From positions 2,728,001-2,792,000 of the forward strand of contig NZ_CP097349.1 of NCBI RefSeq assembly GCF_023516215.1: a stretch of DNA of 64,000 nucleotides, written 5' to 3'. Source of the stretch: Cytobacillus pseudoceanisediminis (lineage in GTDB: Bacteria; Bacillota; Bacilli; Bacillales; Cytobacillaceae). Under the pieces are notes generated by a model. The model was not told the DNA's origin, ran no database searches, and saw only the letters and a program-made list of their open reading frames with translations. Position 1 is the stretch's first letter; every line of letters starts with the position of its first letter. Positions 1 through 10,326 of the stretch are shown here, in pieces. The position numbers and the translations under genes are program-made.

Positions 1-1468
1 CTAATTTATTTGCTAACTCAGCAGATCCTTCATAGATTTGTGCATTACCTTCGGCTACTTTGCCTGCGCCATCTTCAAGCTGCTTTGTGCCATCTGCAAA
101 TGCAGCTGAACCTTGGGTCAGTTTGCCAAGACCTCCTGACAAATCTGCTGCACCGCCTGCTAGCCTGTCTGCTCCGGCTTGGGCTTCACCAAATTTCTGA
201 GCAAATGTTTCCATTCCAGCACCGAAATCTTTATGTCCCTGTACAAGCTGCTGAGAACCAGTTTCCAGATCGGATGCCCCTTGGGCAAGCTGATTTATTC
301 CCTGCTGGAGCTGCAGCTGTCCTTCATTTAGCTGCCCCATTTTTTGGGATAATTCGGCTCCTCCCGCAGATAGTTTACCAGCTGACTCAGCAAGCTGGGC
401 TGATCCAGCCTTCAGCTGGGCAAGCACAGTCTGAAGCTCAGCTTTTTCAGGAGATCCATCAGGAAGCTGCGATATAAAGCCCTGCAGCTTTTGCTCTAAA
501 AGAGCAGTGCCTCCACTGAGTTTTTGTGCCTCCGTTTGCCATTGTTCCAGAGATGAAGATAAGGTTTTGACTCCATTTTCCACCTGCTCGGTTCCATCAA
601 TCATAACAGGAAGTTTTTCCTTTATTGTAACAATCCCTGCTTTTGTTTGTGTAACACCTGCTGACAGCTTTTGACTTCCAGATTCCAGCTGATCAGAAGC
701 TTTACTTAATTCTGATTGGCCTTCAGCTAATTTCCCTAAACCTTCTGAAAGGGATTTAGCTCCCTCTGTCATTTCTTCTGAACCTTTTCTTGCTGAGCTT
801 ACACCATTATTGAACTCAATGGATTTATCGGCTAAAAGCGCCAGCTTCTCATGCAGCGTGTCAGAACCATCCTTTAAATCTGCAGCTCCTTCACTGATTT
901 GAAGGGCCCCATCACTTGCCTGTCCAATGCCATCTGCCAGTTCCCCTACCTTATCGAACATCGTTTCAGCATATGTTTCAGTCACTTTTTCTGACAGAGA
1001 CGCTTTAATTTTTTCTACAGCTGTTCCGCCAATTTGAGCTGATAAAAAATTGTAGCTCTCATTGGGAACGTAAATCAGGTTCATTTTCTGCGGATTGTCT
1101 TCCAGGAGAGTGGTTGCATTCTTGGAAAAATCCTTAGGGATTTCAACAAGCATATAATATTGCTGATCATTTAGATCTTTATATGCTTCCTCTTTATCAA
1201 CAAATTGAAAATTAAAGTCCTTGCTTTCCTTTAATTTATCAACAAGATCATCGCCCAGATGCAATTCATTATCTTCAAATGCAGCACCGGCATCCTCATT
1301 AACGATAGCAACAGGCAGATCATCTAAATGATCGTATGGATCCCAAAATGCCCAAAGAAACATTCCGCTGTATAAAATAGGAATAAACACTACTGCGATA
1401 ATAGGAATCAGCAGTTTTTTGTTTTTTAAGATTGCTGAAAATTCCTTCAAGAAAAGTTTGTTTTTCAC
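1..1468 (-). CDS. yhgE: YhgE/Pip-family membrane protein, N-terminal part (cut by window edge)
   Basis: An open minus-strand frame runs from a GTG at 1468 (Shine-Dalgarno GGAGGGA just upstream) to the left edge without a stop, about 489 residues. It starts with a short basic stretch and one membrane segment (about residues 17-40). A long extracytoplasmic region follows, full of heptad-like repeats of the type GA..LA.G...L..G..., which is typical of the YhgE/Pip (phage infection protein) and ESX-secretion-linked family. The C-terminal membrane segments expected for the family lie outside the window. yhgD lies directly upstream on the same strand with an operator in the gap, so regulation by YhgD is likely. 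Family membership is clear from the repeat pattern and synteny; the molecular role is not well defined. Confidence 0.85.
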   Translation of the reverse strand, partial: MKNKLFLKEFSAILKNKKLLIPIIAVVFIPILYSGMFLWAFWDPYDHLDDLPVAIVNEDAGAAFEDNELHLGDDLVDKLKESKDFNFQFVDKEEAYKDLNDQQYYMLVEIPKDFSKNATTLLEDNPQKMNLIYVPNESYNFLSAQIGGTAVEKIKASLSEKVTETYAETMFDKVGELADGIGQASDGALQISEGAADLKDGSDTLHEKLALLADKSIEFNNGVSSARKGSEEMTEGAKSLSEGLGKLAEGQSELSKASDQLESGSQKLSAGVTQTKAGIVTIKEKLPVMIDGTEQVENGVKTLSSSLEQWQTEAQKLSGGTALLEQKLQGFISQLPDGSPEKAELQTVLAQLKAGSAQLAESAGKLSAGGAELSQKMGQLNEGQLQLQQGINQLAQGASDLETGSQQLVQGHKDFGAGMETFAQKFGEAQAGADRLAGGAADLSGGLGKLTQGSAAFADGTKQLEDGAGKVAEGNAQIYEGSAELANKL

Positions 1469-1491
1469 CGTAAATCCCTCCGTAATAACTT

Positions 1492-1518
1492 AATGACTAA
1501 TTTCCTCATTCGGTCATT
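1492..1518. promoter_or_regulatory. Probable YhgD operator upstream of yhgE
   Basis: A 27-bp imperfect palindrome with outer arms AATGAC and GTCATT lies in the 73-bp gap between yhgD and yhgE. It has the same arms and length as the site at 2133-2159 upstream of yhgD. TetR-family repressors commonly bind such sites at their own promoter and their target's. The binding protein is inferred. Confidence 0.6.
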
Positions 1519-1541
1519 TCTCTGAAAAAATAGAGGACTAT

Positions 1542-2114
1542 CTAGTTCGATAATCCTTTCATAATGTATTGTTCAAACAGCATAGCTATTTTTTCTTTTT
1601 CCAAAGGTTCATGACGCTGCTCCCAATCAAATATGAGAGCAATATAAAGCTTCAGCATCACAAAAGATGTCAGTTCCGGATCGCATTTCCGGATTTCTCC
1701 TTTTTCAATCGCTTGTGTGACTTTGTCTTTTAAATAACTTAATATCGCATCCTCTACTTTCCCAATTACATCTGTAACAGCAGGAGTTCCCATTTCCTTT
1801 GCTTCCTGGAAAAGCTTGATTGTCAGCTGATGCTTCATGCGGAATTCAAGTATTTTATACAAACCCCGATGAACATTTTTATGAAAGGGCAAAGAAGGAT
1901 CAAGCGCTTCATCAGCTGCGCTTTTCATTTCCATAATGAGCGTATGGATAATTTCATCAAACAGCTCTTCTTTATTTTTAAAGAAATTATAAATAGTGCC
2001 TTTTCCAACATTTGCAAGCTTTGCAACTTGATCCATAGTGGTTGCTTTATATCCAAATAGAGAAAATGATTTAGTGGCAGCCTCAATAATTTGCTGTTTC
2101 CGATCTGCTGACAT
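1542..2114 (-). CDS. yhgD: TetR/AcrR-family regulator YhgD
   Basis: 190 residues. The N-terminal helix-turn-helix (about residues 9-55) contains the TetR signature TTMDQVAKLANVGKGTIYNF. The C-terminal helical domain is expected to bind ligand or dimerise. The start is an ATG at 2114 with an AGGTGAG ribosome site. It sits between hemY and yhgE, as in B. subtilis, and similar palindromes lie before this gene and before yhgE. It probably represses itself and yhgE. The ligand is unknown. Confidence 0.88.
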   Translation of the reverse strand: MSADRKQQIIEAATKSFSLFGYKATTMDQVAKLANVGKGTIYNFFKNKEELFDEIIHTLIMEMKSAADEALDPSLPFHKNVHRGLYKILEFRMKHQLTIKLFQEAKEMGTPAVTDVIGKVEDAILSYLKDKVTQAIEKGEIRKCDPELTSFVMLKLYIALIFDWEQRHEPLEKEKIAMLFEQYIMKGLSN

Positions 2115-2132
2115 GAACTCACCTCTTTAGAA

Positions 2133-2159
2133 AATGACTAAATGAACAATTTGGTCATT
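2133..2159. promoter_or_regulatory. Probable YhgD autoregulatory operator
   Basis: This is a 27-bp palindrome AATGAC(T)AAAT-N5-ATTT(G)GTCATT located 18 bp before the yhgD start. The inner arms AAAT/ATTT extend the symmetry beyond that of the second copy at 1492-1518. The position suits autorepression. Confidence 0.65.
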
Positions 2160-2218
2160 AGTACAAAAAGAAATTTACCATACTCTAAATGAAAAAGCAA
2201 GCTGAAATGATCCAATAT

Positions 2219-2247
2219 AAAAAGCTGTCACACACGGACAGCTTTTT
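2219..2247 (-). terminator. Terminator of hemEHY
   Basis: On the minus strand the hairpin AAAAAGCTGTC/GACAGCTTTTT overlaps the hemY stop codon and runs into a T tract. Confidence 0.85.
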
Positions 2248-3666
2248 GCTTGTTGCTTTGCAAGTATTCAACTGCATTTCGAACTGCCTCTTCTGCCTGA
2301 TCTATGCAGTCAGGAACGCCAAGACCTTCAAATGAACTTCCTGCCAGAAAAATGCCCGGCAGCTTTTCCTGTGCCTGTTTCTTTGCCAGCCCGACGCGTT
2401 CTTTATGTCCTACAGTATACTGTGGCATTGAATCCTTCCATCTTGTTACATAAACAAAGTCCGGATTCATTTTAATATTCATTGTTTTATTTAAATCATC
2501 AAGTACAACTTTAACAATTTGGTCATCTGACAGATCCACCACTGCTTCATCACCGGCTTTGCCAACGTAACAGCGCAGAAGCACTTTTCCTTTGGGGGTC
2601 GAATGAGGCCATTTCTTATGTGTCCAGGTACATGCAGTAATGGTGTAATCACTATGGCGTGAAACAACAAAACCGGTTCCGTCAATATCCCTTTCAATCG
2701 CTTGCTCAGGAAAAGCCAGCGCTACAGTTGCCACAGAAGTGGAAGGCATGTCTTTGAACTGCCCAAAAAGTCCCCAGCCAGAGAAAATGCTGCACAGAGC
2801 ATGGTGGGGAACAGCCATAACCATGCAATCTGCCTGAAGGTTTTCTCCGCCATTCATTTCAACTGTATAGCTTCTGCCAGTCTTCTTGATCGATTCAATT
2901 CGATGGCCTTTTAGTACAGTTCCAGGTTCAAGCTTGCTCTCTAGGGCATCGACAAGCGATTGAAGCCCCGATTTGAAAGTAAGGAACATCCCTTCTTTGC
3001 TTTTGCGATTTGCGGCTTGTTTCGGGTGAGAGCCTGTGGACTTCTTCATTCCCAGAATTAAACTTCTATACTTCTGCTCAACCTGATAAAACTGCGGGAA
3101 GGTGGCCATAAGGCTTAATTGATCAATATCGCCAGCATAAATGCCAGAAAGAAGCGGTTCAATCAAATTATCGACAACTTCGTCACCAAGCCTTCTCCTG
3201 AAAAAGGCACCCAGTGACTGATCATTGGAAGAAGCGGAGCGCGGCAGCACAAAATCTGCCGCAGCCCTTGCCTTCCCTGCGGGAGAGAATAAGCCGGTTG
3301 TAATAAAGGGAGCAATTTGTGTAGGAATGCCCATGATTGATCCGCCCGGCATTGGAAATAGGCGCTGTCTTACAAGAACGTAGGACTTACCGGATGTATT
3401 TCTCACAAGATCTTTTTCCAGCCCTGCTTCATTGGCAAGCCGGGACGCACTTTGTTTACGGGCCAGAAAGGAATCTGGTCCTCTTTCGATCACAAAACCG
3501 TCTCGTGTTATTGTTTGAATCTTGCCGCCAAGACGATGTGAAGCTTCTATGAGCTTAACATCCAGGGCCATTCCTTTTTCTTTGGCTTCCTTCTGCAGAT
3601 AGTAAGCTGCAGCAAGACCAGTAATTCCCCTCCGGCAACAACAACTTTCTGTCTCTCTCCCTGCAC
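2228..3666 (-). CDS. hemY: Protoporphyrinogen/coproporphyrinogen oxidase HemY (one-base frameshift near 5' end)
   Basis: FAD-dependent oxidase of the coproporphyrin-dependent haem pathway, oxidising coproporphyrinogen III. The corrected span gives 479 residues, normal for the family. The GTG start at 3666 is followed by a dinucleotide-binding GGGITG motif (about residues 12-17). That motif is reached only if one base is added to the C4 run at 3627-3630 (G4 on the coding strand). As read, the motif is out of frame with the rest, and the long frame would begin at internal ATG 3571 without the FAD motif. The C-terminal AGSSFEGLGVPDCI segment is typical. It is the last gene of hemE-hemH-hemY. The frameshift is probably a base-calling loss. 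Confidence 0.9.
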
Positions 3667-3696
3667 GGTAAATCGCCTTCTTTTCTAATTTTTTGC

Positions 3697-4629
3697 TTAT
3701 CTATTCAGCAACTTAAAAATGGCATCAGACATCGCATCAATAAACTCTGGCTGTGAATTTGGCATTTCTGGACGGTAATAGCTTGCACCAAGCTCATCAG
3801 TGACAACTTTGCATTCATAGTCATTGTCGTACAGCACTTCAAGATGATCTGAAACAAAGCCGACAGGAGCATACACAAATGCCTTGTAGCTCTTGTTTTC
3901 ATATAGGTCCCTTGTCAAATCCTGCACATCAGGACCAAGCCATGGTTCAGGTGTGTTTCCTGCACTTTGCCAGCCAACGGCATAGTTTTTGACGCCAGCC
4001 TGTACGGCAATCAGGTCAGCTGTTTCCTGCAGCTGATGCGGATATGGATCCCCTGATTGCAGAATCTTTTCCGGCAAACTGTGTGCAGAAACAATTAACA
4101 CAGCTGAATCTTTTTCTTCAGCAGGCATTTTATCGAATGTTTCCTTTACACGATCAGCCCAATATTTGATAAACTTAGGCTCTTTATACCAGCTTTCAAC
4201 TGATTTTATAACAGGACCGCCAAGCTTTTCAGCCTCTTCTTTGGCTCTGCCGTTATATGATTTTACACTAAAGGTTGAGAAATGAGGTGCAAGAACAATG
4301 CTGACAGCCTCTTCAATCCCATCCTCATGCATTTGTCTAACTGCATCTTCTACGAAAGGTTCAATATGTTTTAATCCTAAATACATTTTGAATTCATAAT
4401 CGTCCTGAATTTCATTTAAATGCTGTTCAAGTTTTTCAGCCTGATCTTTAGTAATTTCTGCAAGCGGTGATATTCCGCCAATCGCTTCATATCTGCTTCT
4501 TAAATCTTCAAGCATTTCCTCAGAAGGCTTTCTTCCCCTGCGGATATGTGTATAGTAACGCTCAATGTCTTCTTCCTTATAGGGAGTTCCATAAGCCATT
4601 ACAAGTAAACCAACTGTCTTTTTACCCAT
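3697..4629 (-). CDS. hemH: Ferrochelatase / coproporphyrin ferrochelatase HemH (CpfC)
   Basis: Inserts Fe2+ into coproporphyrin III (or protoporphyrin) in the cytoplasm. The ATG at 4629, preceded by GAGGTG, gives 310 residues, the usual size of the monomeric Bacillus enzyme. The conserved active-site histidine lies in [13 protein letters not shown] and the conserved glutamate in SDHLEVLYD. The N-terminal [10 protein letters not shown] is characteristic. It lies between hemE and hemY in one minus-strand operon. Confidence 0.95.
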   Translation of the reverse strand: MGKKTVGLLVMAYGTPYKEEDIERYYTHIRRGRKPSEEMLEDLRSRYEAIGGISPLAEITKDQAEKLEQHLNEIQDDYEFKMYLGLKHIEPFVEDAVRQMHEDGIEEAVSIVLAPHFSTFSVKSYNGRAKEEAEKLGGPVIKSVESWYKEPKFIKYWADRVKETFDKMPAEEKDSAVLIVSAHSLPEKILQSGDPYPHQLQETADLIAVQAGVKNYAVGWQSAGNTPEPWLGPDVQDLTRDLYENKSYKAFVYAPVGFVSDHLEVLYDNDYECKVVTDELGASYYRPEMPNSQPEFIDAMSDAIFKLLNR

Positions 4630-4755
4630 GTCTTCCACCTCAAATAGTTTTGTCTCCAGTCCTTATTGTGCCAAAAATTAAATTGATTACCAAAACTAAT
4701 GCTCAAGCAATGTGCCAATCGGTTTACCAGACATTGCTCAAAGCTGTCCTAAAGG

Positions 4756-5801
4756 TTACTTGTTTAGTTTGGAAGCAGAGTACTCATGAATAAAAGCAGT
4801 TAATTTCTTTAATGTGTCCGGATTAACCTCCGGGAAAACACCATGCCCAAGATTAAATACATAACCAGGCTGGGCCATTCCCTGATCGAGAATAGCTTTT
4901 GCTCTTTCCTCTATAACCTCCCATGGTGCAAGGAGAATAGCCGGATCAAGATTGCCCTGGACTGTTTTGGTGATGCCTTTTGCCCTTGCTTCCTGAATCG
5001 GAAGTCTCCAATCCAGCCCAACTACATCAAGCGGCAGATCATGCCACTCCAATGCCAGGTGGCTTGCGCCTACACCGAACATGATCAGCGGAACATTCTC
5101 TTCTTTTAAGGCAGAGAAAATACGATTCATTACAGGCTTAATAAAATAGCGGTAATCCTCCACATTTAAGGCGCCAACCCATGAATCGAAAATCTGGATA
5201 GCTTTCGCACCTGCTTTGACCTGGGATTTCACATATGTAATAGTCATTTCCCCAAGTTTATCCATTAAAGCAAACCAGGCTTTAGGTTCTGCATACATGA
5301 ATGCTTTCGTTTTGTTGTAATTCTTAGATGGTCCGCCTTCAATCATATAGCTGGCAATAGTAAATGGAGCCCCTGCAAAACCGATTAGAGGCACAGTCAA
5401 CTGCTCTTGAGTAAGAAGCTTAATAGTCTCCAGGACATATGGAACGTCCTCTTCCGGATTGATTTCCCCAAGCTTTTCTACATCCGCTATGGAACGGATA
5501 GGATTTGAAATAACAGGGCCGATTCCTGATTTAATTTCCACATCAACCCCAAGGGCAGGAAGAGGTGACATAATATCTTTATAAAGAATGGCAGCATCAT
5601 TGTTATATTGCTCTACCGGCAGCCTAGTAACATAGGCACAAAGCTCAGGCTGGTGTGTAATTTCAAATAGGGAGTATTTTTCTTTTATCGCTCTATATTC
5701 CGGTTGCGAACGGCCAGCCTGGCGCATATACCAAACAGGAACATAATCTGTCTGTTCCCCCTCGCTGCCTTCAGAAATGTATCGTTAAATGAGTTCGTCA
5801 T
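4756..5801 (-). CDS. hemE: Uroporphyrinogen decarboxylase HemE (one-base frameshift near 5' end)
   Basis: Decarboxylates uroporphyrinogen III to coproporphyrinogen III and is the first gene of hemEHY. The full gene starts at ATG 5801 (upstream GGTGGA) and encodes 348 residues when one base is added to the C5 run at 5757-5761. The restored N terminus joins [17 protein letters not shown], the family signature. As read, the only long frame begins at that internal Met (5727) and lacks 25 residues. Other conserved blocks are [23 protein letters not shown] and [11 protein letters not shown]. Confidence 0.92.
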
Positions 5802-6105
5802 TAAATTTTATCCACCTTTCAAGACTTGTCTGCGTATTATTGTAATATATATATACCAAAATTAGAAATCGCCAGTATCTATCCTTTATGACTATATCCT
5901 TTTTTCTCTGTTTTTGTATAGATTTGAAGGACAAATGTCAAAAAATTGACGTTTTTAACTATCTAAATAAGGGAAAATTAAAGATTGTAAGGATATTAGC
6001 TCATAAAATTTTTCAATTAATGAATGAAATGTTTAACAGCATGATATTTTCACTGAAATGACTTTCAAAAAACACTATAAACTTTTCCAAGTGGAGTGAG
6101 AAAAA
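5802..6105. other. Intergenic region between divergent hemE and hmoB
   Basis: About 300 AT-rich bases with no supported ORF. It must hold the divergent promoters of hemEHY and hmoB. I see no clear consensus promoter pair, Fur box or hairpin, so none is assigned. Confidence 0.5.
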
Positions 6106-6617
<512 letters not shown>

Positions 6618-6757
6618 GAAAAGCGGAAGCGCCTAGCCCACCCCCGACAAGCACAAGACGAGCCTTCCGGAAAGGCGTCCTTTGCCTTTTTGGGAGGATT
6701 GGCTTGTGACCTCGAGGGGGTAGGCGCTGGAGCTAGACAATTATCTAACTTAAGAAT
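6618..6757. repeat. Dispersed structured repeat, copy 1
   Basis: About 140 bp immediately after hmoB. The 5' end (GAAAAGCG.AAGCGCCT) and 3' end (CTCGAGGGGGTAGG, then GCTGGAGCTAGACA) closely match the copy at 60479-60602. AGCGCCTAGCCC pairs with GGGGTAGGCGCT. The interior differs between copies but each can form its own inner stem (here CAAGC with GCTTG). Confidence 0.75.
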
Positions 6758-6780
6758 TCATACATTCTTTTAATTTAATA

Positions 6781-6806
6781 AAGGATGAGCTGCAGCAGCT
6801 CATCCT
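6781..6806 (-). terminator. Terminator of liaFSR
   Basis: Perfect 13-bp stem AAGGATGAGCTGC/GCAGCTCATCCTT immediately downstream of the liaR stop. On the minus strand it is followed by an AT-rich TTTATTAAATT tract. Confidence 0.8.
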
Positions 6807-6809
6807 TCT

Positions 6810-7447
6810 CTATGCCTGTCTTTTAATTATGCCATTTCGATTGGCATAAACTGCTGCCTGAGTACGGTCAGTCACACCCAGTTTACTGAGGATATTGCTT
6901 ACGTGTGTTTTGACTGTTTTGATGCCAATGAACAATTCCTCACTGATTTCCTGGTTTGTCATCCCTTCCCCAATGCAGAGCAGAACATCAAACTCCCTTT
7001 CAGTTAAATCATCGTGAGGCTTTTTTCTTTTTCTCTAAAACGGCTTACCATTTTCCCCGCAACCTTTGATTCAATAACGGAATCTCCTTGTGCAGCTTTC
7101 TTAATTGCATTCACAACCTCGGCAGCATTTGCTGTTTTAAGCATATAGCTGAACGCACCCGCTTCAATTGCCGGGAAAACTTGTTCATCATCGTAATAGC
7201 TGGTTATGATTATAATTTTGCACCCAGGATAGCTTTTTAAAATCTCCCTTGTGGCTTCAATTCCGTTCCCATTTTCCATCAGCAGATCCATCAGAACGAT
7301 TTCCGGCCGTTCATTGAGTACAAGCTTTACAGCTTCATTTCCGCTTTCTGCTTCCCCAATTACCTTTATTCCAGCTTCCGTTGCCAAATAAGATATAATG
7401 CCTTTTCTTACCATTTCATGATCATCCACTACAGCAACACTGATCAT
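6810..7447 (-). CDS. liaR: LiaR/VraR-type response regulator (one-base frameshift)
   Basis: NarL-family response regulator of cell-envelope stress. The receiver domain covers residues 1-120 with phospho-acceptor Asp54 (IVLMDLLME) and the LiaR-typical ESKVAGKMVSRFR linker. The C-terminal helix-turn-helix (LTEREFDVL...EGMTNQEISEELFIGIKTVK) lies in another frame. It joins if one base is added to the T6 run at 7021-7026, giving 212 residues. As read, the protein would stop at 147 residues and lose DNA binding. It overlaps liaS by 4 bp. Confidence 0.88.
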
Positions 7448-8490
7448 TTCAGCCTCTCCCCTTTTGCCGGAATTTTAATATCTATATAGGTTCCTTCATT
7501 TTTCTTAGAACGTATTTTGAATATTCCTCCAACTTCTTCACAGCGTTCCCTCATTGTCTTCAGCCCATAGGAGGTGATCCTCTCTTTATGAGGATTAAAG
7601 CCTTTTCCATTATCAGCAATAAAAAGATAAATGTAATCTTCTTCTTCCGTTAAGGTTATTTTTATATTCCCTGCATCAGCATGGCGGAGTACATTGGATA
7701 GGGCTTCCTGCACAATCCGAAACAAATGCTCTTCCGCTGCTTTTGAAAGATTTTCAATCTCATCAATGCTTGCATTAAAATCGATGTTTGTCTTTGCCTT
7801 TAACTCCTGTATCAGCTTAATAATTCCATCGCATAGCCTGTCATCACTCAGCTGCACGGGTCTCAAATGGAGAAGAAGCGCCCTCATTTCCCCCTGCGCT
7901 TTCGCAGCGATTTGAGAGATTTCATTTAACTGCTCTCTTGCTTTGTCGCTATCTAAATCGAAAACTCTTAGGGCAGCTGAAGACATCATACTCAAAGCGA
8001 AAAGCTGCTGGCTCACTACATCATGCAGATCCCTTGCCAGGCGCTGTCTCTCTTCCATCACAGCAGCTGAATGGGCTGTTTGTGCCAGGATAGACTTTTC
8101 ATCAGCTAGCCGCTGCATGGAAAAAACCTGCTCCTGGATATTTTCCGCCAGCTGATTCAGTTCATCTGAAATTAACCCTATCTCATCTTTTTCATAGGAT
8201 TCCATCCGATCAGCATACTTGCCGCTCCTTAATGTTGAAACAAATAATAAAATATCACCGAGCCTGCCTTTAATTAAGTAGCTGCCCTTAAGTCCAAAGT
8301 AGGCTCCTGTAAGAAGTAAAATGGTTAAAGCATACAAAAAAAGCGAGAAGGTGCTCTTTATCGTCATTGGCGATTCAGGATTATAAAATAGATACACCTG
8401 TAATCCGACAAAAAAGATTAATGAACTTATAATGGCCATCATAATAAAACTCTGTACAAACCAATACCTGATCCCGGCTTTTCTCATCAT
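7444..8490 (-). CDS. liaS: LiaS/VraS-type sensor histidine kinase
   Basis: 348 residues. Two membrane segments (about 12-32 and 48-67) with a short extracellular loop are followed by a HAMP-like region and a HisKA_3 dimerisation helix with phospho-accepting His156 in RLARDLHDVV. An HATPase domain follows (EALSNVLRHAD, DNGKGFNPH). The short loop marks an intramembrane-sensing kinase. Its neighbours are liaF upstream (6-bp gap) and liaR downstream (4-bp overlap), the usual liaFSR order. Confidence 0.9.
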   Translation of the reverse strand: MMRKAGIRYWFVQSFIMMAIISSLIFFVGLQVYLFYNPESPMTIKSTFSLFLYALTILLLTGAYFGLKGSYLIKGRLGDILLFVSTLRSGKYADRMESYEKDEIGLISDELNQLAENIQEQVFSMQRLADEKSILAQTAHSAAVMEERQRLARDLHDVVSQQLFALSMMSSAALRVFDLDSDKAREQLNEISQIAAKAQGEMRALLLHLRPVQLSDDRLCDGIIKLIQELKAKTNIDFNASIDEIENLSKAAEEHLFRIVQEALSNVLRHADAGNIKITLTEEEDYIYLFIADNGKGFNPHKERITSYGLKTMRERCEEVGGIFKIRSKKNEGTYIDIKIPAKGERLK

Positions 8491-8496
8491 ATACCC

Positions 8497-9321
8497 CTAT
8501 ACTTTATCGATCCGGATGGATCCAATTTTTACTTGTACAGCGATTCTCAGCTTTCTTGATGCTTCATCGTAACCGGGCGACTTATATTGAAGACTGCGGT
8601 TAATGTCACCTGTCTTTTGATCAAAAATGCGAATGTCCCCTATATTAATATTTGACTGGATCATCACGGGAATGTTTTCAGGAATGATCATTTTTACATC
8701 CCCAATCCACCCTCTTACAATGACAGATGTCTCTTTCTCCGGGATGAAGGCCTTGCTGAAATCAATAAAATAATCACCGATCATTGTATATAAATCCATT
8801 GGCTCCAGAGACCAATTTGGCTGTTTAAAATCCACATCGCCAATCGAAAAACCTCTTATATTTTTAAGCGGCTGCGGGCTTTCGTATTTTGATATATTAA
8901 TAACCTTCTTCTCCGCTGCACCCTTGTTTTTTTCATATATATCCGCTGGGAAATCCTGTTCAAAATGAATCTTCAAACGATCTCGTTTCAATAAAATATT
9001 AATGCCGAAAAAAATAAGGAACAGGGGCCAAAGTTTCCATATTTCCATAAACCTAAATTCAGTTACTTCAAAACGATCAAGGATTAATAGAAAAGAAAAT
9101 ACTATTAGAAATAACCCGGGAAACATTCCGCTCCGGCTTTTCTTCAACATGTATGACAGCAGGTAATGGAGTCCTGCAGCCAATAAAATAAAGGGGTAAA
9201 TTACGACAAATACCTCTTTTATTTCCAAGGAAATGACACCTATGTTCATAAGGAGAAGCAAAACTCCAACTGCTGATAAAGTTACCGCGAAGATGATCTG
9301 ATTAACTGACCTGTATCTCAT
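8497..9321 (-). CDS. liaF: LiaF/VraT-like membrane regulator of the Lia system
   Basis: 274 residues. The N-terminal half has about four membrane segments (roughly 8-28, 33-52, 58-75, 90-110). The C-terminal half is the soluble YvqF/DUF2154-like beta domain (FSKAFIPEKETSVIVRGWIGDVKMIIP). In B. subtilis LiaF inhibits LiaRS signalling. The start is ATG 9321 after AAGGGAACG. It is the first gene of liaFSR here; no liaI or liaH lies in the window. Confidence 0.87.
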   Translation of the reverse strand: MRYRSVNQIIFAVTLSAVGVLLLLMNIGVISLEIKEVFVVIYPFILLAAGLHYLLSYMLKKSRSGMFPGLFLIVFSFLLILDRFEVTEFRFMEIWKLWPLFLIFFGINILLKRDRLKIHFEQDFPADIYEKNKGAAEKKVINISKYESPQPLKNIRGFSIGDVDFKQPNWSLEPMDLYTMIGDYFIDFSKAFIPEKETSVIVRGWIGDVKMIIPENIPVMIQSNINIGDIRIFDQKTGDINRSLQYKSPGYDEASRKLRIAVQVKIGSIRIDKV

Positions 9322-9570
9322 AGGCGTTCCCTTCCTTCTTTTCTCCTATTCTTGTATTCGCTAAAATAGAAACCTTTTCCTTCAATATATTCATTTTATC
9401 ACTCAGCTGTTTTACCGAAACATTCCGCAGAGTGGTTCAGCCTCCGCCTCCGGACGGATGCAATTCATATCACCATTTATTTCTTCCCATCATATTCTGT
9501 ACTACATTCCAAATCGGGTGATTCGCCTAAATCGGCGCTTCTCTATGGAATTATGAAAGGGGGAAAATAG

Positions 9571-10017
9571 ATGGGAGTTGAACTTACAGCCATCCATTGG
9601 ATTTATGTTCTTTTTATTCTGTTAATTATTGGTTTCATGATTATGCGGAGAGATACAACCCTTGTCTGTATTGCAGGCATCTTTTTAATTGCCATAACGG
9701 CTACCGGCTCCTTAAGCAGTTCAGTCAGCAGTATTTTTACCAGTTTTATTTTTGCCATTACAGAACTCCTTTCCACCATACTGGTCATTTCGATAATTGT
9801 CGCCATGAGCCGGACACTGACCATAACTGGAATCAATGATGTCATGATCTCTCCTTTTACCAAATTAATCAGGACACCAGCGCTCGCCTATTGGACTATT
9901 GGGATTTTGATGATGGTCATCTCATGGTTTTTTTGGCCATCTCCTGCAGTTGCATTAATGGGAGCAGTACTTCTCCCAGTAGCCATCCGGGTTGGATTGC
10001 CTGCTTTGGGCGTAGCG
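9571..10017 (+). pseudogene. yhfA: YhfA-like membrane permease, 5' fragment (interrupted by prophage)
   Basis: The first 149 codons of a multi-pass permease with about four to five hydrophobic segments. The start is ATG 9571 after AAGGGGG. Codon GCG at 10015-10017 is the last host-like codon; beyond it the frame runs into phage DNA and stops at 10056. It joins in frame with the fragment starting at GCG 46439 to give about 472 residues. The name rests on position (next to yhaA and hmoB) and permease character; the substrate is unknown. Confidence 0.75.
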
Positions 10018-10033
10018 AACGCCTACAAAGGGG
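10004..10033. other. attL (left prophage attachment junction)
   Basis: Host permease sequence ends and phage sequence begins around GCG at 10015-10017, the only identity shared in frame with attR. The phage arm CGCCTACAAAGG (10020-10031) is the exact reverse complement of the attR phage arm at 46430-46441, as expected for symmetric P and P' half-sites of a serine integrase. Confidence 0.75.
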
Positions 10034-10070
10034 AACTAATATTACGCAGATTATAATAGGAGGAATTAAA

Positions 10071-10322
10071 TTAAGAGGCTCTAAGATCAACATGTCTTTT
10101 GCATTTACAACATTGATATAGATTAGACTTGATTTCTTTATGTTTTTTCAATTTTCGGCACGTCTGGCATGACAGTGTTACATGGCGACCGGGAGCTCCA
10201 TTAATAACAAGATCATCTTCCACTATTTCTTCATCGAGTTCATCTTCCTCTTGTGAGTTAGAAAATAACGCAAATGCCATGGCGGCTGCCATTAACCCAG
10301 TCCCGAAACTAATCCATTCCAT
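10071..10322 (-). CDS. Small membrane-anchored zinc-ribbon-like protein
   Basis: About 83 residues from ATG 10322 (ribosome site AAAGGAG). An N-terminal hydrophobic segment is followed by an acidic stretch (EEDELDEEIVEDD) and a C-terminal four-cysteine motif CQTCRKLKK...CCKC that could bind zinc. It directly follows the gene at 10327-10593. The function is not recognised. Confidence 0.6.
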   Translation of the reverse strand: MEWISFGTGLMAAAMAFALFSNSQEEDELDEEIVEDDLVINGAPGRHVTLSCQTCRKLKKHKEIKSNLYQCCKCKRHVDLRAS

Positions 10323-10326
10323 TCGC

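Noticed and set aside
10..477. Plus-strand ORF of 155 codons at the left edge
   Set aside because: It is the antisense shadow of yhgE, whose minus frame has the family repeat pattern and runs unbroken from 1468 to the edge.
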